This document shows positions 25,885 through 33,607 of a stretch of DNA of 49,175 nucleotides, piece after piece. Position numbers and translations under genes: made by a program. This DNA is from SIG565 sp964607025 (lineage in GTDB: Bacteria; Bacillota; Clostridia; Oscillospirales; Acutalibacteraceae): contig CAZSIL010000014.1 of NCBI GenBank assembly GCA_964607025.1, positions 1 through 49,175 on the forward strand. Direction: 5' to 3'. Every line of letters begins with the position of its first letter. Position 1 is the first letter of the stretch. The notes below the pieces were generated by a model, which worked only from the letters and a program-made list of their open reading frames with translations, did not search any database and was not told the DNA's origin.

Positions 25885-27525
25885 ATGCCTATTACTGAGT
25901 TTTTAGAAAGAAATTCTCGGCTTTATCCTAATGATAATGCATTGGTGGAAATAACACCCCAAAATCAACCCGAAAGGGAAATTACCTGGCGTGAGTTTAA
26001 TCTTATCGAAACCGCCGCAGGCGAGGAATATCGCAGAAGTATTACTTGGCGTCAGTTTGATTTATCGGCAAACCGATTTGCAAATCTTCTTTTTACCCGC
26101 GGTATCAAAAGGGGCGACAAGGTTGCAATTCTTCTAATGAACTGTATTGAGTGGTTGCCTATATATTTCGGTATTTTAAAAACAGGTGCTATTGTAGTCC
26201 CTATGAACTACCGATATGATTCGAGCGAGATTGAATATTGCGCTAATTTGGCTGACTGTTCTATGATGGTGTTTGGCCCTGAGTTTACGGGTCGTATCGA
26301 GGCGGTCAAGGAAAAGCTTGGAAATATAAAGCACTTTTTCTTTGTAGGAACCGATAGCGAAACCCCCGATTTTGCCGATAACTATGCGCAAATGATTTAT
26401 CATTGCTCAGGCACTGTGCCACCTGTTGAAATAACCGATGAAGATAATGCTGCTATTTACTTTTCTTCGGGCACAACAGGTTTTCCGAAAGCAATTTTGC
26501 ATTCACACAGGGCACTTGTGCACTCTTGTCTTACAGAACAGGCGCATCACGGACAGACAAGGGAGGATGTGTTTTTATGCATACCGCCGCTTTATCACAC
26601 AGGTGCTAAAATGCACTGGTTTGGTTCACTCGTTTCGGGCTCACGAGCAGTAATTTTACGCGGCGTCAGCCCCGAGTGGATAATGCAATGCGTATCTGAA
26701 GAAAAAGCCACAATCGTGTGGTTATTAGTGCCGTGGGCACAGGATATACTGGATAGTATTGACAGCGGTAAAATCAAACTCGATGATTATCGTATATCTC
26801 AGTGGAGACTAATGCATATCGGAGCGCAACCCGTACCGCCGAGCTTAATAAAGCGTTGGAAAAAGGTGTTCCCGAATCACGATTATGATACCAATTACGG
26901 ATTATCTGAGTCGATAGGACCGGGTTGTGTTCATTTAGGTGTTGAAAATATACATAAAGTCGGTGCCATCGGTAAAGCGGGTTATGGTTGGGAGACCAGA
27001 ATTCTTGACGAAAATCACAACGACGTTAAAATTGGTGACGTAGGTGAGTTGGCTGTTAAGGGAAACGGCGTTATGAAATGCTACTACAAAAATCCCGAAG
27101 CAACGGCAGAAATTATGTATGGTGATTGGTTGCTTACAGGCGATATGGCGCGAGAAGATGCAGATGGCTTTATCTATCTTGTTGACCGCAAGAAAGACGT
27201 AATTATCAGCGGCGGCGAAAATATTTACCCAGTGCAGATTGAAGATTTCCTTCGCGCTAATGATAAAATCAAGGATGTTGCTGTTATCGGTATCCCTGAT
27301 AAGCGCTTGGGTGAGATTTCGGCGGCGATAATTGAAGTTAAGGATGGCTTCAGCTTGACTGAAACCGAAATAGAAGAATTTTGTCAGGATTTACCAAGAT
27401 ATAAGAGACCGCGTAAAATTATTTTTGCCGACATACCGCGCAACCCAACAGGCAAAATCGAAAAGCCCAAGCTTCGCGCACAGTATGCAGGTGAACGTCT
27501 TGTTGAACGCGTAACAAGTGAGTAG
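25885..27525 (+). CDS. class I adenylate-forming acyl/aryl-CoA ligase
   Basis: An ANL-superfamily ligase (546 aa) that activates a carboxylic acid as acyl-AMP and transfers it to CoA. Signature motifs are complete: P-loop YFSSGTTGFPKA, A5 NYGLSES, A7/A8 TGDMAREDADGFIYLVDRKKD and catalytic Lys in PTGKIEKPK. Near the N-terminus, EITWREFNLIE is followed within 20 residues by the similar SITWRQFDLSA, an internal duplication that may be a subfamily trait. Being first in an operon with iorA, iorB and a PaaK-type ligase suggests an aryl or branched acid substrate from amino-acid breakdown. GGGAAAGGG precedes the ATG. Confidence 0.88.
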   Translation: MPITEFLERNSRLYPNDNALVEITPQNQPEREITWREFNLIETAAGEEYRRSITWRQFDLSANRFANLLFTRGIKRGDKVAILLMNCIEWLPIYFGILKTGAIVVPMNYRYDSSEIEYCANLADCSMMVFGPEFTGRIEAVKEKLGNIKHFFFVGTDSETPDFADNYAQMIYHCSGTVPPVEITDEDNAAIYFSSGTTGFPKAILHSHRALVHSCLTEQAHHGQTREDVFLCIPPLYHTGAKMHWFGSLVSGSRAVILRGVSPEWIMQCVSEEKATIVWLLVPWAQDILDSIDSGKIKLDDYRISQWRLMHIGAQPVPPSLIKRWKKVFPNHDYDTNYGLSESIGPGCVHLGVENIHKVGAIGKAGYGWETRILDENHNDVKIGDVGELAVKGNGVMKCYYKNPEATAEIMYGDWLLTGDMAREDADGFIYLVDRKKDVIISGGENIYPVQIEDFLRANDKIKDVAVIGIPDKRLGEISAAIIEVKDGFSLTETEIEEFCQDLPRYKRPRKIIFADIPRNPTGKIEKPKLRAQYAGERLVERVTSE

Positions 27526-27540
27526 AAACGGAGAATTTTT

Positions 27541-29271
27541 ATGAAAAAACTGATGATAGGTAACGAGGCATTGGCTCGTGGCTTTTATGAAGGCGGCATA
27601 GGTGTTGTATCAAGTTATCCCGGTACACCGTCAACCGAAATTACCGAATTTTTATCAAAATATGATGATATTTACAGTGAATGGGCACCCAATGAGAAGG
27701 TGGCGGCGGAAGTGGCTTTCGGCGCATCGCTTGGCGGCAAACGTTCGGTTTGCTGCATGAAGCATGTGGGCCTCAATGTTGCAGCTGACCCGCTTTTCAC
27801 TTTGTCTTATACAGGTGTTAATGCAGGTCTCGTAATTTGTGTTGCCGATGACCCTGCAATGCATTCTTCACAAAATGAGCAAGATTCAAGACATTATGCC
27901 GTTGCGGCAAAACTACCGATGTTAGAACCCGCAGATTCTTCTGAAGCTTTAGAATTTGCAAAGGCATCTTTTGAATTGTCCGAAAAATATGACACACCAG
28001 TACTTGTAAGAATGTGTACAAGAATCGCTCACTCGCAAAGCGTTGTTGAAACGAGCGATAGGGTAGAAGTAGAAGATAAGCGGTATGTTAAGGATGCTGC
28101 TAAATATATAATGGTACCCGCCAATGCCAAGATAAAACATCCGATAGTTGAAAAGAGAATGCAAGCATTGGCAGAATATTCTGATAATTGTCCCTTTAAC
28201 CGCATTGAAAAGGGCGAAAACAACGAGTTAGGTATAATTACTGGCGGCGTTTGCTATCAGTATGTTAAAGAGGTATTTGGCGACAGTGTTCCCGTGCTTA
28301 AAATCGGTATGGTAAACCCATTACCCGCAAATATGATAAAAGATTTTGCAAACAGAGTAAAACGCGTTGTAGTTATCGAAGAGCTTGACGGAATTATTGA
28401 AACGTTTTGCCGCACAATCGGATTACAAGTTGATGGTAAAAATCTCTTCTCACCGATAGGCGAATATTCACAAAGTATTATAGCCAATGCATTTGGTGTT
28501 GCTAAGACGGACACCACCACGCTTGAAACTCCCGTTCCCGTACGTCCGCCAATGATGTGCGCTGGATGTCCGCACCGCGGAATTTACTACATATTATCAA
28601 AACTCAAAACTACCGTTATCGGCGATATCGGTTGCTATACTTTGGGTGCCCAACCACCTCTTTGCGCAGTTGATACAACACTTTGTATGGGAGCTTCCGT
28701 TTCAGGTCTTCACGGCTTTAATAAGGCAACAAACGACACTGTTTCCAATAAATCGGTTGCAGTAATAGGCGACTCAACATTTATGCATTCGGGCATTACA
28801 GGTCTTGTTGATATTGCTTATAACGGCTCAAATTCAACTGTTATTATCCTTGATAACTCTATTACGGGTATGACGGGTCATCAGCAAAACCCAACAACAG
28901 GTTATAATATTAAGGGTGACCCTGCGGGTAAAATCAACCTTGAAGCGCTGTGCCGTTCTATCGGTATAAACCGTGTTGTAGTTGTAGACCCCTATGATTT
29001 AAAAGAGTCCGAAAGGGTTATTAAAGAAGAATTGGCGGCGGCAGAGCCATCGGTTATCATTTCAAGGAGGCCTTGCGTACTGCTTAAAACAGTCAAGAAG
29101 AATCCGAGTGCTAAAATTGTTGCCGATAAATGTCGTTCATGCCGTAAATGTATGACACTCGGTTGCCCCGCGATCAGTTTTAAAAACGGTAAAGCGGTTA
29201 TAGACAGCACACTTTGTGTCGGTTGCGGCGTTTGCGAACAGCTTTGTGCTTTCGGCGCAATAGAAGAATAG
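27541..29271 (+). CDS. iorA: indolepyruvate ferredoxin oxidoreductase, alpha subunit
   Basis: Oxidatively decarboxylates aryl-2-oxoacids (indolepyruvate, phenylpyruvate) to arylacetyl-CoA, with reduction of ferredoxin. The N-terminal pyrimidine-binding half (SYPGTPSTEI), the TPP-binding half (GDIGCYTLG, GDSTFMHSG) and a C-terminal two-cluster ferredoxin domain (CRSCRKCMTLGCP and CVGCGVCEQLC) are all present. At 576 residues it is slightly shorter than archaeal IorA. It sits 15 bp after the ligase gene and 13 bp before iorB. Confidence 0.95.
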   Translation: MKKLMIGNEALARGFYEGGIGVVSSYPGTPSTEITEFLSKYDDIYSEWAPNEKVAAEVAFGASLGGKRSVCCMKHVGLNVAADPLFTLSYTGVNAGLVICVADDPAMHSSQNEQDSRHYAVAAKLPMLEPADSSEALEFAKASFELSEKYDTPVLVRMCTRIAHSQSVVETSDRVEVEDKRYVKDAAKYIMVPANAKIKHPIVEKRMQALAEYSDNCPFNRIEKGENNELGIITGGVCYQYVKEVFGDSVPVLKIGMVNPLPANMIKDFANRVKRVVVIEELDGIIETFCRTIGLQVDGKNLFSPIGEYSQSIIANAFGVAKTDTTTLETPVPVRPPMMCAGCPHRGIYYILSKLKTTVIGDIGCYTLGAQPPLCAVDTTLCMGASVSGLHGFNKATNDTVSNKSVAVIGDSTFMHSGITGLVDIAYNGSNSTVIILDNSITGMTGHQQNPTTGYNIKGDPAGKINLEALCRSIGINRVVVVDPYDLKESERVIKEELAAAEPSVIISRRPCVLLKTVKKNPSAKIVADKCRSCRKCMTLGCPAISFKNGKAVIDSTLCVGCGVCEQLCAFGAIEE

Positions 29272-29284
29272 GGGGGAACGGAAT

Positions 29285-29857
29285 ATGAATACCAAAAGCA
29301 TTATGATTGTCGGTGTAGGTGGTCAGGGTAGTTTGCTCGCAAGTAAATTGCTTGGAAATCTGCTTACTGCAAACGGATACGATGTTAAAGTGTCCGAAGT
29401 ACACGGTATGAGCCAACGTGGCGGTTCCGTTGTAACCTACGTTCGATTCGGCGATAAGGTTTATTCACCTATCATTGATAAGGGCGAAGCCGATTTTATC
29501 GTTTCATTTGAAAAGTTAGAAGCCGCAAGATACGTAGAGTATCTCAAAACGGGTGGTACAATTATAACAAATACCCAGCAGATTGACCCGATGCCTGTAA
29601 TAACAGGAAATGCAGAATATCCCGAAGATGTTTTAGATGAGCTTAAAGCTCTCGGTTGTAATGTTGTGGCGGTTGATGCGCTAAAACTTGCCGAACAGGT
29701 GGGCAGCAGTAAGGCAGTAAATATCGTGCTTATGGGCGTACTTGCCAAACGCTTTGATATCCCGAGTGATAAGTGGGTAGAAGCATTAAAAGAAACAGTT
29801 GCTCAAAAGTTCTTTGATATGAACAAAAAAGCTTTTGAGTTAGGATATAATCTTTAA
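29285..29857 (+). CDS. iorB: indolepyruvate ferredoxin oxidoreductase, beta subunit
   Basis: This 190-residue gamma-type domain of 2-oxoacid:ferredoxin oxidoreductases opens with GVGGQGSLLASK and continues with SEVHGMSQRGGSVVTYVR, both typical of IorB. It completes the catalytic heterodimer with IorA. GGGGGGAACGG precedes the ATG. The PaaK gene begins 21 bp after its stop. Confidence 0.95.
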   Translation: MNTKSIMIVGVGGQGSLLASKLLGNLLTANGYDVKVSEVHGMSQRGGSVVTYVRFGDKVYSPIIDKGEADFIVSFEKLEAARYVEYLKTGGTIITNTQQIDPMPVITGNAEYPEDVLDELKALGCNVVAVDALKLAEQVGSSKAVNIVLMGVLAKRFDIPSDKWVEALKETVAQKFFDMNKKAFELGYNL

Positions 29858-29878
29858 TTTTTGAAAGGTCGATTAAAA

Positions 29879-31189
29879 ATGGAGCAAAGATATTATCAAA
29901 AAGACATCGAAACGATGCCGTATGAACAAATGCGCGCCCTTCAGAGTGAGCGTCTCGTAAAACAGGTAAAACACGTATGGGATAACGTACCGTATTACCG
30001 CAGTTTGATGGAAAAAAAAGGAATAACACCTGATGACATTAAGGGCGTTGAAGATTTACATAAATTGCCGTTTTTGACAAAAGATGACCTGAGAGATCAG
30101 TATCCTTACGGTTTACTCGCAAAGGACCTAAAAGACTGTGTGAGAATTCAGTCAACTTCGGGTACTACGGGTAGACGTGTTGTTGCATTCTATACTCAGC
30201 ACGATATTGATTTGTGGGAAGACTGCTGTGCGAGAGCTATTACGGCTGTCGGCGGTACGAACGAAGACGTTTGCCATGTTGCATACGGCTACGGTTTATT
30301 TACTGGCGGCCCCGGTCTTAACGGCGGTTCACATAAGGTGGGATGCTTGACACTGCCTATGTCTTCGGGTAATACCGAGCGCCATATCCAATTTATGATG
30401 GATTTAAAATCAACCATTCTTTGTTGTACACCGTCTTATGCCGCATATATCGGAGAGGCGCTTAAAGAACACGGCTATAAACCCGAGGATAACTCATTAA
30501 AAGCCGGTATTTTCGGTGCAGAACCGTGGACCGAAGCTATGCGCCAGGATATTCAGAAATCTCTCGGCATCAAGGCGTATGATATTTACGGTCTTACCGA
30601 AACCTCGGGTCCCGGTGTCGCATTCGAGTGTAGTGAGCAAAAGGGTATGCATATTTGTGAAGACCACTTTATTGCCGAAATTATTGACCCCGATACAGGT
30701 GAAGTTTTGCCCGATGGCGAAAAGGGTGAGCTTGTATTTACATCTATCACAAAAGAAGCGTTCCCATTGCTTAGATACAGAACACGTGATATCTGCATAC
30801 TTTCCCGAGAAAAATGCTCTTGCGGAAGAACACTTATTAAAATGACCAAGCCGATGGGCAGAAGCGATGATATGCTTATTATCCGCGGTGTAAATGTATT
30901 CCCGTCACAAATTGAAACAGTATTGCTTAATGAAGGTTATACACCTAACTACTTCATTGAAGTTGACCGTGTTAATAACACCGACACACTCGATGTTTAC
31001 GTTGAGATGTCACCTGAAAAGTTTTCTGATACCGTTAAGGAAATTTCCAAGGCGGAGAAAAAACTGGCAGATGCTATTCGTCTTATGCTTGGCATTGCAC
31101 CCGTGGTACACTTGGTAGCGCCCAAGACCATCACACGTAGTGAAGGTAAGGCAGTACGTGTAAAAGACAAACGTAAATTGCACGATTAA
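29879..31189 (+). CDS. paaK: phenylacetate-CoA ligase-like (PaaK family)
   Basis: An adenylate-forming ligase of the compact PaaK type (436 aa). It has the ATP motif STSGTTGRRVV, YGLTETSGPG, YRTRDI and a C-terminal segment ending SEGKAVRV. It interconverts arylacetate and arylacetyl-CoA. In fermenting anaerobes such a ligase beside IorAB may run in reverse to recover ATP (inference). The ATG at 29879 follows AAAGG; an upstream TTG at 29861 would add six residues across that site. Confidence 0.92.
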   Translation: MEQRYYQKDIETMPYEQMRALQSERLVKQVKHVWDNVPYYRSLMEKKGITPDDIKGVEDLHKLPFLTKDDLRDQYPYGLLAKDLKDCVRIQSTSGTTGRRVVAFYTQHDIDLWEDCCARAITAVGGTNEDVCHVAYGYGLFTGGPGLNGGSHKVGCLTLPMSSGNTERHIQFMMDLKSTILCCTPSYAAYIGEALKEHGYKPEDNSLKAGIFGAEPWTEAMRQDIQKSLGIKAYDIYGLTETSGPGVAFECSEQKGMHICEDHFIAEIIDPDTGEVLPDGEKGELVFTSITKEAFPLLRYRTRDICILSREKCSCGRTLIKMTKPMGRSDDMLIIRGVNVFPSQIETVLLNEGYTPNYFIEVDRVNNTDTLDVYVEMSPEKFSDTVKEISKAEKKLADAIRLMLGIAPVVHLVAPKTITRSEGKAVRVKDKRKLHD

Positions 31190-31205
31190 TAGGGAGGAAA
31201 TACTA

Positions 31206-31637
31206 ATGGCAGTAAAACAACTTTCAGTTTTTGTACAAAACGAAAAAGGCGCGTTGGCAGAAGTTTTAAATACTATTGCCTCCGCCAATATAGAAATTCG
31301 CGCTCTCTCGATTGCCGATACCAATGATTTTGGTATTCTTCGTGTTATAACCGATAATAATGATAAAGCAACATTGGTTCTTGCAGAGCATCATTTTGTA
31401 AGCTCTGTTACCGATGTTGTGGCTGTTCGCGTAGATGATGCTCCGGGTGGCTTGGCAAAAGCCGTTGATAATTTACAAGCCGCCGACATAAATGTCGAGT
31501 ATATTTATGCATTTGTAGGTCAGTCAAAAAACCACGCTTGTGTGGTGCTTAGAGTTAATGATAACGAACTTGCCGAAAAAACACTCACAGCGGCAGGTTT
31601 TGAGTTGATTTCTCAAGAAGAAATTATTAATCTTTAA
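31206..31637 (+). CDS. ACT domain protein (amino-acid sensor)
   Basis: This 143-residue protein consists of two ACT domains, beginning KQLSVFVQNEKGALAEVLNTIA and VRVDDAPGGLAKAVDNLQAA. ACT pairs bind amino acids allosterically, and a protein of this kind often closes iorAB-paaK operons. It probably senses an aromatic amino acid or its oxoacid. GGGAGG precedes the ATG. Confidence 0.88.
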   Translation: MAVKQLSVFVQNEKGALAEVLNTIASANIEIRALSIADTNDFGILRVITDNNDKATLVLAEHHFVSSVTDVVAVRVDDAPGGLAKAVDNLQAADINVEYIYAFVGQSKNHACVVLRVNDNELAEKTLTAAGFELISQEEIINL

Positions 31638-31643
31638 AATAAC

Positions 31644-31665
31644 AGTCCTGCCGTAAGGCAGGACT
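31644..31665 (+). terminator. hairpin ending the iorAB operon
   Basis: The perfect stem AGTCCTGCC / GGCAGGACT with loop GTAA is followed by ATGATTTTT. It lies only 10 bp ahead of the comM ribosome site, so it may attenuate rather than fully stop transcription. Confidence 0.6.
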
Positions 31666-31686
31666 ATGATTTTTGGAGGATATAAA

Positions 31687-33213
31687 GTGTTTGCAAAGGT
31701 AAAAAGTATAGGTATTTTTGGTATGGAGTCCTATATGGTTGAGGTTGAAGCCGATGTATCATCAGGTCTTCCTGGGTTTGATATAGTTGGTCTTCCCGAT
31801 GCCGCGGTTAAAGAGTCGCGCGATAGGGTAAGGGCGGCAATAAAAAATAGCGGTTATAAATTTCCTGTTGGAAAAATAACCGTTAATTTGGCACCCGCCG
31901 ACGTAAAAAAGGAAGGCTCGGTTTACGATTTACCTATTATGTTGGCTTTACTCGTTGCAACGGGACAAATTAAAGCCGAACTTGCAGACAGCGCTTTTAT
32001 AGGTGAAGTGTCACTCGATGGACAGGTACGAAGTGTCAACGGTATAATTGCTATGACAATTTTAGCCAAGCAAAACGGAATTAAAAATTTCTATATTCCA
32101 AAACACAACGAAAACGAAGGCGCCAATATATCTGATATAAATATTTTTGGTATTGATAACGTTAAAACGCTGTTTTTGCATCTGATAGGTGAGAAAAAGC
32201 TTGAGCCCGCCGTTAAAAAAGAAAATGAAAACACACGTCTACAAAAAACGGTGGATTTCAGCGAAGTAAAAGGGCAGATGCTTGCTAAAAAAGCGCTCGA
32301 AGTAGCGGCGGCTGGAGGTCATAACATTTTGCTCATAGGTCCACCCGGCTCTGGTAAAAGTATGTTGGCAAAGCGTTTTCCGACAATACTGCCTGAAATG
32401 ACCTTTGAAGAGTCGCTTGAAACAACAAAAATACACTCTATCGCGGGGATTTTAGACCGTGATAACCCGATGGTGACACAGCGCCCGTTCCGTTCTCCGC
32501 ATCATACAACATCATCGGTTGCACTCGCGGGCGGTGGTACCGTTCCTCGCCCTGGAGAACTCTCAATGGCGCATAACGGCGTTCTGTTTCTTGATGAATT
32601 GCCCGAATTTAAGCGTGATGTTATGGAAGCACTCAGGCAACCACTAGAAGATGGTAAAATCACCATTTCACGCGTTGCAGGTACGCTCACTTATCCTTGC
32701 TCTGTAACGCTCGTAGCGGCAATGAATCCTTGCCCCTGCGGCTTTTTCGGTCATCCGACACGCAACTGCACCTGTTCGCAGAATATGGTTACGAAGTATT
32801 TGAACCGTGTTTCAGGACCTATGCTTGACCGCCTTGATTTGCATATCGAAGTGCCGCCCGTTGATTTTAAGTCACTAAATTCTACAGGCGCCGAGGAAAC
32901 ATCCGAGCAAATTCGAGAAAGGGTTAATAAGGCACGCGAAATTCAAAACGAGCGATACAAGGGTACGGGTATTACCTGTAATGCACGACTTACCCCTGCA
33001 ATGCTTAAAAAGTATTGTCAATTAACCGATGATGCGGCAGCCCTTTTACAAGCGTCATTTGATAATCTTGGTATGTCAGCCAGAGCGTATGACCGAATTT
33101 TAAAGGTGTCGCGCACCGTAGCCGACCTTGCAGGCAGTGAAAACATTGATATGATACATATGGCTCAGGCATTGCAATTCAGAAGTCTTGATAGAAAATA
33201 TTGGGGCGAATAA
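31687..33213 (+). CDS. comM: YifB/ComM family Mg-chelatase-like AAA ATPase
   Basis: An N-terminal Lon-substrate-like domain (VEVEADVSSGLPGFDIVGLPDAAVKESRDRVRAA) is followed by an AAA+ core with Walker A GPPGSGKSM and Walker B LFLDELPEF, a zinc-like loop (CPCGFFGHPTRNCTC) and a C-terminal Mg_chelatase_C domain. ComM is a hexameric branch-migration helicase that aids integration of transformed DNA. The GTG at 31687 is chosen because GGAGG lies seven bases upstream; the ATG at 31666 would include that site in the coding region. Single gene, followed by the tRNA-Ala promoter repeat. Confidence 0.93.
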   Translation: MFAKVKSIGIFGMESYMVEVEADVSSGLPGFDIVGLPDAAVKESRDRVRAAIKNSGYKFPVGKITVNLAPADVKKEGSVYDLPIMLALLVATGQIKAELADSAFIGEVSLDGQVRSVNGIIAMTILAKQNGIKNFYIPKHNENEGANISDINIFGIDNVKTLFLHLIGEKKLEPAVKKENENTRLQKTVDFSEVKGQMLAKKALEVAAAGGHNILLIGPPGSGKSMLAKRFPTILPEMTFEESLETTKIHSIAGILDRDNPMVTQRPFRSPHHTTSSVALAGGGTVPRPGELSMAHNGVLFLDELPEFKRDVMEALRQPLEDGKITISRVAGTLTYPCSVTLVAAMNPCPCGFFGHPTRNCTCSQNMVTKYLNRVSGPMLDRLDLHIEVPPVDFKSLNSTGAEETSEQIRERVNKAREIQNERYKGTGITCNARLTPAMLKKYCQLTDDAAALLQASFDNLGMSARAYDRILKVSRTVADLAGSENIDMIHMAQALQFRSLDRKYWGE

Positions 33214-33228
33214 TAAAAATTTAAAAAC

Positions 33229-33270
33229 TATATTGAAATTTTAAAAAATCTATGTTAAAATTTCAATATA
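33229..33270 (+). promoter_or_regulatory. tRNA-Ala promoter inside a perfect 16-bp inverted repeat
   Basis: TTGAAA (33233-33238), 17-bp spacer, TAAAAT (33256-33261). The arms 33229-33244 (TATATTGAAATTTTAA) and 33255-33270 are perfectly complementary with a ten-base loop. The right arm ends three bases before the tRNA. Confidence 0.8.
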
Positions 33271-33273
33271 TTC

Positions 33274-33349
33274 GGGGCTGTAGCTCAGTTGGTAGAGTGT
33301 CTGGTTCGCATTCAGAAGGTCGTGGGTTCGACTCCCATCAGTTCCACCA
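33274..33349 (+). tRNA. tRNA-Ala(CGC)
   Basis: Acceptor GGGGCTG/CAGTTCC includes the G3-U70 pair that identifies alanine tRNAs. The D arm is GCTCAGTTGGTAGAGT, the anticodon stem TCTGG/TCAGA has loop TTCGCAT (anticodon CGC), the T arm is GTGGG-TTCGACT-CCCAT, and CCA is encoded. Confidence 0.94.
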
Positions 33350-33350
33350 A

Positions 33351-33383
33351 AAAACGAGCGTCATCAAAGATGGCGCTCGTTTT
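33351..33383 (+). terminator. terminator of tRNA-Ala (first copy)
   Basis: The stem AACGAGCGTCATC / GATGGCGCTCGTT with loop AAA and a short T-run. An almost identical terminator recurs at 33544-33581 after the duplicated tRNA end. Confidence 0.85.
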
Positions 33384-33581
33384 CTAGTTATTATGGAGTC
33401 GAACCCGAGAGGGTTTTGGCGATAAGAAAAGTTGCCGGTGGCAAGTTTTCCGCCAAAAGCGGTGAAGTCCGGTACCGAACGCAAAGCGTTGGGTGGACAA
33501 GCCATAAGTATGCGCAGCGGACGGCGACTCCCATCAGTTCCCCAAAAAACGAGCGTCATCAAAGATGGCGCTCGTTTTTTT
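33384..33581 (+). repeat. tRNA-Ala-derived element: inverted T-arm, core, 3' tRNA end, second terminator
   Basis: GGAGTCGAACCC (33395-33406) is the exact reverse complement of the tRNA-Ala T arm (33324-33335). A structured core of about 120 bp follows, with GTTGCCGGTGGCAAG and GCGGTGAAGTCCGGTACC. The direct copy GACTCCCATCAGTTCC lies at 33526-33541, exactly 196 bp after the original (33330-33345), and the tRNA terminator is then repeated at 33544-33581. The core differs from that of Pro and Leu, but the plan is the same. An ORF on the reverse strand here (33338-33604) is probably not a gene. Confidence 0.8.
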
Positions 33582-33607
33582 AGTTGATTATTTAAAGAAA
33601 CCACTAT

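Noticed and set aside
26000..26070. Frameshift or recent duplication in the acyl-CoA ligase N-terminus
   Set aside because: The repeated TWR-x-F motif keeps the frame and the protein is otherwise full length; similar double motifs may be normal for the subfamily.
25298..33581. Integrated phage or large genomic island between the tRNA repeats
   Set aside because: The DNA between the tRNA loci is ordinary metabolic genes, and the direct repeats at each locus are local (196-205 bp apart), not att sites of one large element.
33338..33604. 88-codon reverse ORF over tRNA-Ala
   Set aside because: It is translated from tRNA, antisense T-arm and terminator copies; the duplicated KRAPSLMTLVFW is the twice-read terminator hairpin.
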